From NCBI RefSeq assembly GCF_046098205.1, contig NZ_JBJURJ010000010.1, forward strand, positions 62,001 to 126,000: a DNA stretch of 64,000 nucleotides. Direction: 5' to 3'. Origin of the DNA: Paenibacillus_AR mesotrionivorans. GTDB taxonomy: Bacteria; Bacillota; Bacilli; Paenibacillales; NBRC-103111. Below the pieces are notes generated by a model. That model had not been told where the DNA came from, made no database searches, and saw only the letters and a list, made by a program, of their open reading frames with translations. The translations under genes and the position numbers were made by a program. Every line of letters begins with the position of its first letter. The stretch's first letter is position 1. Of this stretch, positions 35,173-43,497 are shown piece after piece.

Positions 35173-35838
35173 CTATGGCTTACCCCCAGCCTCTACCGTG
35201 GAAAGCATCACCTGAACAGGCTGGGCAAACTGTGCCGAAGCTTCTCCCTTCGGATTGTGGAGGCGGAACAAAAAGGGGTCACAGTTCTCCGATTTCCACA
35301 CCATGTAATCCCATACCCCTTCCATCGCAGAAACCTGCAGATACAGCTCCGTAAATCTCAGCGGATGCTCCACCAGCTCCCCGGTATATTCCCTGGTCTC
35401 CCCGAACTTTGCCAGCTCCTCCTGCCCCTGCTTGCGGAGTGCCTCCACCGAAAAGCCTGTAGGCAGCGGCTCGATTACAGCGTAATAATCCGGAGCTGCT
35501 GCAAGCGAAAGCCGTCCTTGCGCCGCGTCGTAGGTAAAACCGTCGAACATGTAGAAGGAGTACCCTGGGCCTTGCTGCAGCTTTGCCTCCTTCTTCTGGT
35601 ATCCCTCTGATGTCATTACCTCTATGGAACGGGCAGCTGGCCGCGCTCCCGCAGTCGAACTTGGCGACATGCTGACGGCGGGTGTACCCAAGGAACCCGA
35701 CACCGTGGGAGCAGGCGTATCAGCAGCCGTACCCGCAGGAGATTGACCCGGAGCTGCCGACTCTCCGGAGCAAGCAGCAAGCAAAAGCGAAATAGACAGG
35801 GCAGCGCCTTGCATAAAGGATGTACGCCAATGTTTCAT
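35173..35838 (-). CDS. Lipoprotein of unknown function
   Basis: A 221-aa protein with a signal peptide ending in the lipobox LLAAC, a long Ala/Pro/Ser/Thr-rich linker and a C-terminal domain (YQKKEAKLQQGPGYSFYMFDGFTYDAAQGRLSL ... MEGVWDYMVWKSENCDPFLFRLHNPKGE) that I cannot assign. The ATG at 35838 has AGGAGG eight bases upstream; a GTG three codons earlier is not favoured. It is about 100 bases upstream of the other lipoprotein in the same direction. Confidence 0.75.
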   Translation of the reverse strand: MKHWRTSFMQGAALSISLLLAACSGESAAPGQSPAGTAADTPAPTVSGSLGTPAVSMSPSSTAGARPAARSIEVMTSEGYQKKEAKLQQGPGYSFYMFDGFTYDAAQGRLSLAAAPDYYAVIEPLPTGFSVEALRKQGQEELAKFGETREYTGELVEHPLRFTELYLQVSAMEGVWDYMVWKSENCDPFLFRLHNPKGEASAQFAQPVQVMLSTVEAGGKP

Positions 35839-35956
35839 ATGATGCACCTCCTGTTGAAGTTAACATTGAAGTAACCGTTTTGGGAGAGGGCAAATCATTC
35901 GCATCTGAACCGGAATATTTATACAATGAAGGTACACGCTATAGGGAGCTGAAAAT

Positions 35957-37459
35957 TTGCTGCAGAAGGTGGGATGGTCCGTGTCTGAGCAAGAAGCAAA
36001 AGTAGAAGCCGGATGGAAGCTGGACAACAGCTATTCCCGGCTGCCCCAAGTCTTTTTTTCCAAACAAAACCCTACCGCTGTGAGCACTCCGGAGCTGGCG
36101 GTGCTCAATGAGCCGCTTGCTGCTGAGCTGGGACTAAATGTTCGTGAGCTGCGGCAGGAAACCGGAGTAGCGGTGTTTGCCGGGAACCGGATACCTGAGG
36201 GAGCCATGCCTCTTGCCCAAGCATATGCAGGGCATCAATTCGGATATTTTACCATGCTGGGGGACGGCAGGGCCTTGCTGCTTGGCGAGCAGATCACCCC
36301 CGCGGGACAACGGGTGGATATCCAGCTTAAGGGCTCGGGCAGAACTTCCTATTCCCGCCGCGGTGACGGCCGGGCCGCCCTTGGCCCCATGCTCCGGGAG
36401 TATATCATCAGCGAAGCTATGTATGCCTTAGGCATTCCGACAACACGCAGTCTTGCCGTGGTGGCCACCGGCGAGCCGGTGATCCGCGAGACGGTACTGC
36501 CCGGCGCCGTTCTGACCCGGGTCGCAGCCAGTCACTTGCGGGTGGGCACCTTTCAATACGCGGCTAACCGGGGGAGCACCGATGAGCTTCGGGCTCTGGC
36601 GGACTATGCGCTGAAGCGGCATTTTCCTGATGTGAAGGCGGAGGGGAGGGAACGGTATCTTGTCCTGCTCCGTGAGGTAATCAAACGGCAGGCGCGTTTA
36701 ATCGCCCAATGGCAGCGAGTCGGATTCATTCACGGAGTAATGAATACGGACAACATGGCCATAAGCGGAGAAACCATTGATTACGGACCCTGTGCTTTTA
36801 TGGACGCCTACAGTCCTGCTACCGTATTCAGCTCCATTGACACCCACGGGCGTTATGCATACGGCAACCAACCAGGCATCGGAGCCTGGAATGTAACCAG
36901 ATTCGCCGAAGCGCTGCTGCCGCTTTTGCATGAGGATGAGGAAGAGGCCGTGAAGCTGGCGGAGGATACAATCGGGGAGTATAACGAGCTTTACCGCGGG
37001 AGTTGGCTTGTTGGCATGCGGGCCAAGCTGGGCCTTTCAAACGAGGAGCCGGAGGATGAACACTTAATCGGGGATCTGCTTCAGTGGATGGAAAAGAACC
37101 GCGCGGACTTCACCAATACCTTCCGCTCGCTCACCTTGGGCTTAACCGAGGATTCAAGTCTTGTTCAAAGTCCCGAATTCGTCCGGTGGAAAGAACGCTG
37201 GCAGGCTAGACTCGGCAGGCAGCAAAGCACCGAAGACGCCGTACGCCAGCTGATGCGCAGTTGCAATCCGTCGGTGATCCCCCGGAACCACCGGGTTGAA
37301 GCCGCATTGGAGGCGGCGGTGGAACACGGAGATTATAGCGTGATGGAGCGCCTCCTTGCTGTGCTGGCCGCACCGTACGCGTATACACCGGAGCAGGAGG
37401 AATATAGCGCACCTCCAGAACCTTCGTCCTGTGCATATCAGACCTTCTGCGGGACCTGA
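35957..37459 (+). CDS. selO: SelO/YdiU family protein AMPylase
   Basis: A 500-aa pseudokinase-fold protein. Members transfer AMP from ATP to Ser/Thr/Tyr of target proteins and are linked to redox homeostasis. The family start (WKLDNSYSRLPQVFFS), the flipped active-site elements (GDGRALLLGEQ, DIQLKGSGRTSYSRRGDGRAALGPMLREYIISEAM), HGVMNTDNMAI and YGPCAFMDAY are all present. The C-terminus YQTFCGT carries the conserved Cys at the place of selenocysteine in animal SelO. The TTG at 35957 has GGGAG eight bases upstream; a GTG at 35981 is the alternative. It stands as a single gene. Confidence 0.92.
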   Translation: MLQKVGWSVSEQEAKVEAGWKLDNSYSRLPQVFFSKQNPTAVSTPELAVLNEPLAAELGLNVRELRQETGVAVFAGNRIPEGAMPLAQAYAGHQFGYFTMLGDGRALLLGEQITPAGQRVDIQLKGSGRTSYSRRGDGRAALGPMLREYIISEAMYALGIPTTRSLAVVATGEPVIRETVLPGAVLTRVAASHLRVGTFQYAANRGSTDELRALADYALKRHFPDVKAEGRERYLVLLREVIKRQARLIAQWQRVGFIHGVMNTDNMAISGETIDYGPCAFMDAYSPATVFSSIDTHGRYAYGNQPGIGAWNVTRFAEALLPLLHEDEEEAVKLAEDTIGEYNELYRGSWLVGMRAKLGLSNEEPEDEHLIGDLLQWMEKNRADFTNTFRSLTLGLTEDSSLVQSPEFVRWKERWQARLGRQQSTEDAVRQLMRSCNPSVIPRNHRVEAALEAAVEHGDYSVMERLLAVLAAPYAYTPEQEEYSAPPEPSSCAYQTFCGT

Positions 37460-37495
37460 AGCAGAAGCAGCATGAAATATCTACAAGATTCACAA

Positions 37496-37555
37496 AAAAA
37501 CCGTCTTTTCGAAAATGGTTGTGGTAACCTCCATTTTTTAGAAAAGACGGTTTTT
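37496..37555. terminator. Bidirectional terminator between selO and the low-GC lipoprotein gene
   Basis: A perfect 15-bp stem (AAAAACCGTCTTTTC and its complement) with an inner stem (AAAATGG/CCATTTT) ends in T5 in both directions. It serves selO (+) and the gene ending at 37573 (-). Confidence 0.85.
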
Positions 37556-37572
37556 AACTTGGTTAAGAACGT

Positions 37573-38256
37573 TTATTGGTTAAGCAATCCCTTTTCTACT
37601 TCAGGATTTACTTTGAGCAGGGGTTGTTTATTCGTTTCTGTAACAGCTTTTTTTATGGAATCAAGTTTAACTTCTTTTGTAGGCTTATCATTAAATAAAT
37701 CCTGTTGTGAGTTTTTGTTTTGATCGGCCGCATTTTTATTGCTATTTGAATCCACTTTCGGGGCGTTTAATTGGATAAGCCCCTGCTTGGGATTAATAAT
37801 TGCATATGGTACGTTTGCCTTATATTTATCAAAGGCTCTTAAGAAAAGGATGTACTCCCCTTTTTCTTTTACAAACTCGACGCCGTCCGTAACGTATTGG
37901 GTTCCTTCGTAAAGTCCACCCTCCTGTTTGATCTCAATAAGATCACCACCCTTTACGTTACCCTTAAGAACCTCGGTTACTTTTACATCCGATAATGTGG
38001 CGATCTCATATAGTGGTGGTTGGTTTTCACTTAAGCTCATATTTCTTTTTACCGGATTTTTGACCTGTTCGACTACACCAACAACAATAAGATCAGAGTA
38101 TAGTGCCAACTCTTCAATACTCTTAAAAGAATGCCAATCTGCGTGTGACTCAACAACAGGAGCCTTATTTCCTGATTTAGCTCCGCATGCCGAGATCGAA
38201 AACATCGAAATTACAATAATTATTGCCGTCATTATTTTAATATAAGAGCTGTTCAC
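37573..38256 (-). CDS. Low-GC lipoprotein of unknown function
   Basis: A 227-aa protein with signal peptide and lipobox SISAC. The middle part (YSDLIVVGVVEQVKN ... VTEVLKGNVKGGDLIEIKQEGG ... VKEKGEYILFLR) has the pattern of small beta-barrel domains found in several Bacillales secreted proteins. The tail is rich in Asn, Lys and Gln. Codon use is clearly more A+T-rich than in the genes on both sides (AAT, AAA, ATA, TTT preferred), suggesting recent acquisition or relaxed selection. Function unknown. Confidence 0.75.
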   Translation of the reverse strand: MNSSYIKIMTAIIIVISMFSISACGAKSGNKAPVVESHADWHSFKSIEELALYSDLIVVGVVEQVKNPVKRNMSLSENQPPLYEIATLSDVKVTEVLKGNVKGGDLIEIKQEGGLYEGTQYVTDGVEFVKEKGEYILFLRAFDKYKANVPYAIINPKQGLIQLNAPKVDSNSNKNAADQNKNSQQDLFNDKPTKEVKLDSIKKAVTETNKQPLLKVNPEVEKGLLNQ

Positions 38257-38366
38257 ATGTATTCGTCCCTTCTAAATAAGAATTTCAAGGACTTAGGTAA
38301 CCTCATTGAAAAAGTGTAGCAGCTCTGAGTGCCGGTCCACAAGTACTGGTGAAAATTAAAACCGCT

Positions 38367-38404
38367 GAAAAAAAGATGACCCCTTCAAATACCAGGAGTC
38401 ATCT
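38367..38404 (-). terminator. Intrinsic terminator of the PhnB-like gene
   Basis: On the minus strand AGATGAC pairs with GTCATCT, with further GG/CC pairs inside, and is followed by TTTTTTT. It lies 32 bases after the VOC gene stop. Confidence 0.75.
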
Positions 38405-38436
38405 GCCTACCAACGTAGAATTGGCCGTCCCGCCTT

Positions 38437-38859
38437 TTACCCTTGCAGCTCCGTATAAATCTGGAAGGTCACGCCAAACTTATCCGTCACATCCCCGAAA
38501 CCGGGGCTGAACGGCTCTTCCCTAAAGGGCATGTTGATGGTTCCCCCTTGCTGCAGGGCCTCGAAAATTCCCCGGGACTGCTCCACGTTGTTGGTTGTAA
38601 TACAAATGGTTACCCGTTTGCCCGCTTCAATGGCCGAACCGCCAAAGGCATCCGAAAACATCAGCTCCGACTCTCCAACCTTCAATTTAGCGTGGGCCAC
38701 AAGCTGCTTAAGCTCGTCGGTGAACGTCTCCGGCATGTCCGGCATATCCCCATAGGTGGCCAACGAAAGGACCTCTGCTCCGATAGCCTGCTCATAAAAC
38801 CGGATCGCTTCTTTCACTTTTCCCTCAAGGGTGATATACGGGGTTAATTTTACAGTCAT
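38437..38859 (-). CDS. PhnB-like VOC protein
   Basis: A 140-aa protein of the PhnB/glyoxalase fold (LTPYITLEGKVKEAIRFYEQAIGAEVLSL; SELMFSDAF; FSPGFGDVTDKFGVTFQIYTEL). These proteins are common in Bacillales and mostly uncharacterised. It lies 90 bases downstream of the ECF sigma factor gene on the same strand and ahead of a good terminator, so it may belong to that transcription unit. ECF factors with SnoaL-like tails are often found next to small VOC or YCII-type proteins. Confidence 0.82.
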   Translation of the reverse strand: MTVKLTPYITLEGKVKEAIRFYEQAIGAEVLSLATYGDMPDMPETFTDELKQLVAHAKLKVGESELMFSDAFGGSAIEAGKRVTICITTNNVEQSRGIFEALQQGGTINMPFREEPFSPGFGDVTDKFGVTFQIYTELQG

Positions 38860-38949
38860 CGGTGAATCCTCCTTAGGCTTGAACGCCCATCTATTTTCAC
38901 TACCATGAGTATAGACGAACGGGCTTAGAAGAAATCATCGGTCTACCGA

Positions 38950-39915
38950 TTAATTTATTTTTGTATCCAAAAAGGGAGGCAGCCCAAACCGGCTGAATAA
39001 TGCCGGATCGATAAAATGATGGAGATGCAGAATCCGGCCGTCCTTGATTTCCGGAATATGAATGGCCCAGGGGAGCAGCCTTCCATCATCTCCGGCAGGC
39101 ACATACTGCGCAAATGCGGGGCAGCCCCCGTTCGCCCGCAACGGCAGCATTCGGGAGCCGAGACAGTGGCGGCGTGTGGTCTCATAGAACAAGGACATAT
39201 CCGGCCTGCCGTTCACCCACATGACAAAAGGCGGCATGGACAAGCTGCCGTTCTCATGAAATAACGCCAACAGCGAATCAATATCGTATCTTTCGAAGGC
39301 CTCCACATAACGGGCCAGCAGCTCCTGATCCGCATCATCATCCAGCTCCTGCAGAGCTTCCGACCGGAGCTCCGCCTTCGTTAACGTTGCCCGTGCCCGC
39401 TGCAAGGCGCTGTTCACGGCAGCCACGGTCATCCCCATGGCTTCTGCCGTCTGAGTGGCCGGCCACCGGAAGACCTCCTGCAGGATCAGCACGGCACGCT
39501 GCCGGGGCGGCAGGGTCTGCAGAATTGCAATAAACGATAACCGAATGCTTTCTTTATTCACCACAATATCTGCGGGATTGCCGACAGAGTCCGGGACAGG
39601 CCATACCCAGGAGGCATTGGGCAGCTGTTCCTTAGGCTCGGTAATCTGCGCGGCAGGCTCCGACAGATCCATCGGAAGAGCCCGGCGCTTTGCACTTCTT
39701 AGCCGGTCGATGCAGATATTCGTCACAATCCGGTACACCCAAGCTTTGCGCGAGCCCTCCTGCTGCAGTTGGTCCCAGCTCTGCCAGGCACGGACCATGG
39801 CATCCTGCACCGCATCCTCTGCCTCGAAGATAGACCCCATCATCCGGTAGCAATATCCCACCAGTTCGGGACGAAGTTTCTCCATCCATTCCAATTCCCC
39901 ATGCAGCAGGCTCAT
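38950..39915 (-). CDS. ECF-type sigma-70 factor with SnoaL-like C-terminal domain
   Basis: A 321-aa sigma factor. Region 2 (LVGYCYRMMGSIFEAEDAVQDAMVRAWQSWDQL; KAWVYRIVTNICIDRLRS) and region 4 (LQTLPPRQRAVLILQEVFRWPATQTAEAMGMTVAAVNSALQRARATL) are intact. The last ~110 residues form a SnoaL/NTF2-like domain (LLARYVEAFERYDIDSLLALFHENGSLSMPP). In such factors the extra domain replaces an anti-sigma factor and tunes activity. The ATG at 39915 has GAGGAGG nine bases upstream, so 51 open codons before it are not used. Targets unknown. Confidence 0.88.
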   Translation of the reverse strand: MSLLHGELEWMEKLRPELVGYCYRMMGSIFEAEDAVQDAMVRAWQSWDQLQQEGSRKAWVYRIVTNICIDRLRSAKRRALPMDLSEPAAQITEPKEQLPNASWVWPVPDSVGNPADIVVNKESIRLSFIAILQTLPPRQRAVLILQEVFRWPATQTAEAMGMTVAAVNSALQRARATLTKAELRSEALQELDDDADQELLARYVEAFERYDIDSLLALFHENGSLSMPPFVMWVNGRPDMSLFYETTRRHCLGSRMLPLRANGGCPAFAQYVPAGDDGRLLPWAIHIPEIKDGRILHLHHFIDPALFSRFGLPPFLDTKIN

Positions 39916-39937
39916 GCCTGTGTACCTCCTCGAATAC

Positions 39938-40249
39938 CTATTCCACCTTCTTGCAGGGCAAATAGTAGCCGAAGGTGAAGGTGTTTTTGCCGTCTTCTTC
40001 AATATTCGCATATTTCTCGAAGGAATAGTATTCCATCGAAATACCGACAGCGGAATAATCAGGGGCATACCCGTTTGTCTTCATGATCTTCTCGGTTTTG
40101 CCGTGGGCTCCTTTTTCCAGGTGGGAGGTATTTCCTTGAATCCAGCCGATCCCCATCAGGCAATCCGGAATATCACGATACGCAAAGCCATCCGGAACGA
40201 TCGCACCGGGCCGGGCCAAAATCCCCGCAATATAAACAAATCTATCCAC
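39938..40249 (-). pseudogene. Remnant of a GyrI-like (AraC effector-binding) protein
   Basis: The 103-codon frame ends ...FEKYANIEEDGKNTFTFGYYLPCKKVE and contains FVYIAGI, GFAYRDIPDCLMGIGW and IMKTNGY, which fit the C-terminal two thirds of GyrI-like small-molecule-binding domains. The start would be a GTG without ribosome site. Upstream in another frame the sequence GIEYKAEIRWID runs up to the same junction, suggesting a frameshift. The expected N-terminal part (with or without an AraC helix-turn-helix) is missing. It fills most of the 466-base gap before the sigma factor gene. Confidence 0.5.
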
Positions 40250-40381
40250 CTGATTTCCGCTTTATATTCGATACCGGCCGCGGCATTCCTCCCACGCACA
40301 ACCTGTTTTTTCCATGAGAAATCAAAAGGCCATCCTTCTGCACATTCAAGTGCATGACGGATGACCCATCAAGATACATTC

Positions 40382-40681
40382 CTAAAACGTTCTATGTCCA
40401 TTCTTTTTCTCTGCAGGGCGCCTATACTTCATAATGAGTGCAAGAATGATAACAACTAAAACGAGAGACATGCTATTCGTGATGAGAAATGCATACCCCA
40501 CACCTTCCATAGCCAAATGAACCCCATAAACCTCCATAAATCCGATTCCTGTAAACAACAGCAAAAAGGTATTCCTATTTAAGTCTTCAGCCGATTTCGT
40601 TCTTAACATCTGAATGATTTGAGGGATCCACCCGAAGGAAAGAATAACCCCGCCAATAAGCTGAAATAAAACAAAGAGCAT
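40382..40681 (-). CDS. SemiSWEET/PQ-loop-like membrane protein
   Basis: A 99-aa protein with three TM helices in the triple-helix-bundle order of bacterial SemiSWEETs. TM1 carries the PQ motif (FGWIPQIIQMLRTKSAEDLN), followed by a short TM2 and a long TM3 (YAFLITNSMSLVLVVIILALI). SemiSWEETs dimerise to move sugars; PQ-loop homologues can carry other solutes. The ATG at 40681 has GGAGGGG close upstream, so 51 open codons before it are discarded. A divergent pair of small genes lies 139 bases away. Confidence 0.75.
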   Translation of the reverse strand: MLFVLFQLIGGVILSFGWIPQIIQMLRTKSAEDLNRNTFLLLFTGIGFMEVYGVHLAMEGVGYAFLITNSMSLVLVVIILALIMKYRRPAEKKNGHRTF

Positions 40682-40820
40682 ACGTATCCCCTCCAATAAG
40701 AAATCATATGCTCCGGTAACCCGGTTCGTAACTCCCGCACAGCAATAGGAATGAACCTGTGAATAGGTATTCGCATAGGATGAAGGGATTCTATTATGAA
40801 GCTTTATGGAGGTTATATTC

Positions 40821-41132
40821 ATGAGCCTTAGCACGCAATATCCTGTGGCACATCAACAGGTGCTTTATCAAGCCGACCCAAACGTTGCACAAAACTTAAG
40901 ATCCATCCGGGACCGTCTACACCACATTTGCAGCACTCATATAAACCGGTTCGTCCGCATTCAGACATTGGATGGCCATGTTATTGAAGGTGTAATTTTG
41001 GGCTGTGACAGCGGTCATATTCATGTAAGAGTTTCAACCCAAGGGGGTCACCGGCCTTTTTACGGACCCAGCGACATGGCGATCCTTACATTAGTCCTCT
41101 TCGAATTGCTTGTTATCGTTTTGTTATCTTAG
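40821..41132 (+). CDS. Small protein with LSm-like core and C-terminal TM helix
   Basis: A 103-aa protein. The centre (NRFVRIQTLDGHVIEGVILGCDSGHIHVRVS) has the strand pattern of an LSm/SH3-like small beta-barrel. It is followed by a HRPFYGP turn and one hydrophobic helix (AILTLVLFELLVIVLL) at the very C-terminus. GGAGG eight bases before the ATG at 40821 fixes the start. It is cotranscribed with the next gene, 15 bases on. Similar short proteins occur in Bacillales and may relate to spores or the envelope, but I know of no assigned function. Confidence 0.68.
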   Translation: MSLSTQYPVAHQQVLYQADPNVAQNLRSIRDRLHHICSTHINRFVRIQTLDGHVIEGVILGCDSGHIHVRVSTQGGHRPFYGPSDMAILTLVLFELLVIVLLS

Positions 41133-41147
41133 TGAGGAGGGAAAGCG

Positions 41148-41426
41148 ATGGCATTTATGCCAGGTTATCAAGGATCTGCCGTACAGCTTCCCCCGCCCCC
41201 TTCCTACGCACCGCCAAAACCTGATGTCTCTTATATCGTGGACTGCGTGCAACAATATACTTATGTTTGGTTATGGAATGGGGACAGCTTCTGGTTTTAC
41301 CCCATTAGCGTAGAGCAAAGCGGCATTTCAGGCTACCGGTGGAATGGGTTTTTCTGGGCGTATTACGGATTTGATCCGAGATTAATCAATGCTGTTTCTT
41401 GTCCGCCCATTCCTACCCTATACTAA
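41148..41426 (+). CDS. Small Tyr/Trp/Pro-rich protein of unknown function
   Basis: A 92-aa protein. The N-terminus is Pro-rich (GSAVQLPPPPSYAPPKPD) and the rest aromatic (QQYTYVWLWNGDSFWFYPIS, YRWNGFFWAYYGFDPR), with no signal peptide. The composition resembles spore-coat or spore-associated proteins, but that is only an impression. GTGAGGAGGG precedes the ATG. A hairpin terminator follows directly, closing a two-gene unit with the LSm-like gene. Confidence 0.7.
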   Translation: MAFMPGYQGSAVQLPPPPSYAPPKPDVSYIVDCVQQYTYVWLWNGDSFWFYPISVEQSGISGYRWNGFFWAYYGFDPRLINAVSCPPIPTLY

Positions 41427-41430
41427 ACAT

Positions 41431-41468
41431 AAAACGCCTTGTGCTTCGAAAACAAGCCAGGCGTTTTT
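41431..41468 (+). terminator. Intrinsic terminator of the small-gene pair
   Basis: Stem AAAACGCCT / AGGCGTTTT with T5 at the end, and A4 at the start for the opposite strand. Its loop half (TGTGCTTCGA) is nearly identical to that of the terminator at 47935-47974. Confidence 0.8.
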
Positions 41469-41501
41469 CTATACATAGCTTTCGTAGTAGCAGGTCTTCT
41501 A

Positions 41502-42311
41502 TTAATCTACAGCCAACAGGCTCCTGGCATTCAGACTAAAAATATGCTCCTTAATACGATCAGGCAGCTTTAAGCCTTCAATCCGCTCAATTTGTCTATC
41601 GATGCCGGCATAAGGCGTATCCGTCCCAAACACGATATGCTCATAGCCAAAAGCCTCAATGGCCTGCTTGATGTCATTGCCCTGAATCCGCTTGGAGCTG
41701 GAGGTATCGAAGTAGATATTCTTCAGGCTCACCCCGCTTGTGCTAAAGAGGCCGGTACCGGTTAAATGTCCGATAATAAACACCGCGTCCGGGTTTTCCT
41801 TGATGAAACGCAGCAGCTTCAGCACTTCCTTCTTGGAGTAAACATGAATGAAAACCGGCAGCTTATACGAGGTGGCCACATCTATCAGATGCTTAAACTC
41901 AACACCGTCAATCCGGAAGGGATTCCACGCTTGATGCAGCTTGATGCCTCCGGGCCGGCAGGTACGGAGGTTTTCCTCCAGACGCTCCATATGCCCGCCA
42001 TCCAGAGGATCGACCCAGAGAAACGGGATCACCAGCTCAGGCAGCCGGTTCCTTAATTCGGAAACATACCGGTTCCCCTCACCGTCACCCTTCAGAAAAT
42101 GCCGGTAAGCCAGTCTATTAAACCGGTTCATCATATAAATGCTGTCGGGCTTCTGGGTAAACGGCATATCCGGCGGGGTCTGGAGCGTCTGAATGTTCTT
42201 GGGGCTTGTGCATAAACCGATTTTCTCAATACCGTATTTCGCGGCCACCAGTTTCAGAGAATCAACGGTGCTGTACTCGCCAGCGGCATGGGCGTGGATA
42301 TCAATGATCAT
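41502..42311 (-). CDS. Amidohydrolase-family metal-dependent hydrolase
   Basis: A 269-aa TIM-barrel protein of the amidohydrolase_2 type. The metal-binding HxH sits right at the start (MIIDIHAHAAGEYS). Further metal or catalytic residues are likely in PVFIHVYSKKE, VFIIGHLTGTG and VFGTDTPYAG. Relatives include decarboxylases and lactonases; the substrate is unknown. The ATG at 42311 has GGAGG six bases upstream, so 46 open codons before it are excluded. Confidence 0.85.
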   Translation of the reverse strand: MIIDIHAHAAGEYSTVDSLKLVAAKYGIEKIGLCTSPKNIQTLQTPPDMPFTQKPDSIYMMNRFNRLAYRHFLKGDGEGNRYVSELRNRLPELVIPFLWVDPLDGGHMERLEENLRTCRPGGIKLHQAWNPFRIDGVEFKHLIDVATSYKLPVFIHVYSKKEVLKLLRFIKENPDAVFIIGHLTGTGLFSTSGVSLKNIYFDTSSSKRIQGNDIKQAIEAFGYEHIVFGTDTPYAGIDRQIERIEGLKLPDRIKEHIFSLNARSLLAVD

Positions 42312-42411
42312 ACGAATCCTCCGTTTCACGGCATGTATCCATGGTGATCGGTCTGTGTTGGCGGTTTCCTTCATTTTCCTGCTAGGGGCCCTCCATTGCA
42401 AGCCCTTGTTA

Positions 42412-42446
42412 CAAAAAAAAAAGCCCCATCCCGAAGAATGGAGCTT
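42412..42446 (-). terminator. Intrinsic terminator upstream of the amidohydrolase gene
   Basis: On the minus strand AGCTCCAT pairs with ATGGGGCT (one G-U pair) around an eight-base loop, followed by ten T residues. It implies a transcript ending here, and the only candidate gene is the short ORF at 42474-42725. Confidence 0.85.
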
Positions 42447-42473
42447 CAAAGGGCAAAGCTAACCATGGCAGCA

Positions 42474-42725
42474 TTAGCGCAGGGTAATTGCCCGGTGCGG
42501 CTTGCTGTAGTGGCTTGTTCCACCTCCGCCAACAAGGACTCTTCCCCCCTTGTTAAAAACCAGAAGCTTCCGCGAATTGTCGGCTAACAGCACTTCGTTT
42601 TGGGCATTATCAGCCGTTGCACCCGGCTGGAATACACTTGATTTTCCACCCGTCCCGTTTGTTTTCTGCTCATGTGCAAGCCGCCTCCATATCCTTTTTG
42701 GAAGAAGAGAGGGGAACCTCTCCAT
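42474..42725 (-). CDS. Possible small protein, unrecognised
   Basis: An 83-codon frame (MERFPSLLPKRIWRRL ... NSRKLLVFNKGGRVLVGGGG) with AGGA nine bases before the ATG. Support is weak: composition is plausible, the site has no competing gene, and a strong terminator lies 27 bases after the stop. It could equally be a non-coding transcript. Nothing else is seen between 42447 and 42810. Confidence 0.4.
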   Translation of the reverse strand: MERFPSLLPKRIWRRLAHEQKTNGTGGKSSVFQPGATADNAQNEVLLADNSRKLLVFNKGGRVLVGGGGTSHYSKPHRAITLR

Positions 42726-42810
42726 CTATCTTATTCCTGAATAATAGAGAGGATTGGACTGCTCACATCCTTGAACGCTGCCCATGTTCGGGTTAGCAAC
42801 AGTGTAAGCG

Positions 42811-43497
42811 TTATTCTCCCTTGCGGCTGCTGTAACGAGAGTGGGAACCGCCCAGGTACACGATCAGCTCCGCACGGCTCTTCAGCTCCAGCTTCTCCAG
42901 AATCCGAGACACATAATTTTTGACGGTGCCTTCGGTGACGAACATGGCTTCGCCGATCTCCCGGTTGCTTTTGCCGTCCAGCACAAGCCGGACTGTATCA
43001 CGCTCCCTGGGGGTAAGCAGCGCCAGCGGGTCACCCCGGCCTGCTTCGGGCTCCCGGGGCAGGCCGTCCAGCACCCGGATAATGCTGGGCCGGGCTTTGG
43101 CGTCCAGCAGCATACCGCCGCCGCAGACGGTGCGGATGGCGGCGGCGATTTCAGCCGAGCCGGATTCCTTCAGCATATAGCCGTCCGCACCGTTGCGCAG
43201 TCCTCCGAACAGATAGGCCTCCTCGTCAAAGGTGGTCAGAATCAGGATTTTGACGGAGGGGTAAAGCTGCTTAACCCGCCGGGTTGCTTCAATACCGTCC
43301 ATAACCGGCATACGCACATCCATGAGAAGTACATCCGGCGCCGGAAAACCGCCGGCCGCCAGCTCTGTCAGCCGCTCCAGAAGCTCCGCTCCGTCTCCCG
43401 CCTCCCCCACCGGCACCATATCCTCATGCAGGCTGAGGAGCATCTTCAGCCCCTCGCGGACCATTTCCTGATCATCGACAATCCACACCCGGATCAT
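42811..43497 (-). CDS. NarL/LuxR-type response regulator
   Basis: A 228-aa regulator. The receiver domain has acidic residues WIVDDQ, phospho-acceptor Asp60 (LLMDVRMPVMDG) and Lys in LKESGSAE. The C-terminal LuxR-type helix-turn-helix is LTPRERDTVRLVLDGKSNREIGEAMFVTEGTVKNYVSRILEKL. It overlaps the kinase stop by four bases, so it is the partner of the HisKA_3 kinase upstream. The divergent ABC operon is the likely target. Confidence 0.92.
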   Translation of the reverse strand: MIRVWIVDDQEMVREGLKMLLSLHEDMVPVGEAGDGAELLERLTELAAGGFPAPDVLLMDVRMPVMDGIEATRRVKQLYPSVKILILTTFDEEAYLFGGLRNGADGYMLKESGSAEIAAAIRTVCGGGMLLDAKARPSIIRVLDGLPREPEAGRGDPLALLTPRERDTVRLVLDGKSNREIGEAMFVTEGTVKNYVSRILEKLELKSRAELIVYLGGSHSRYSSRKGE

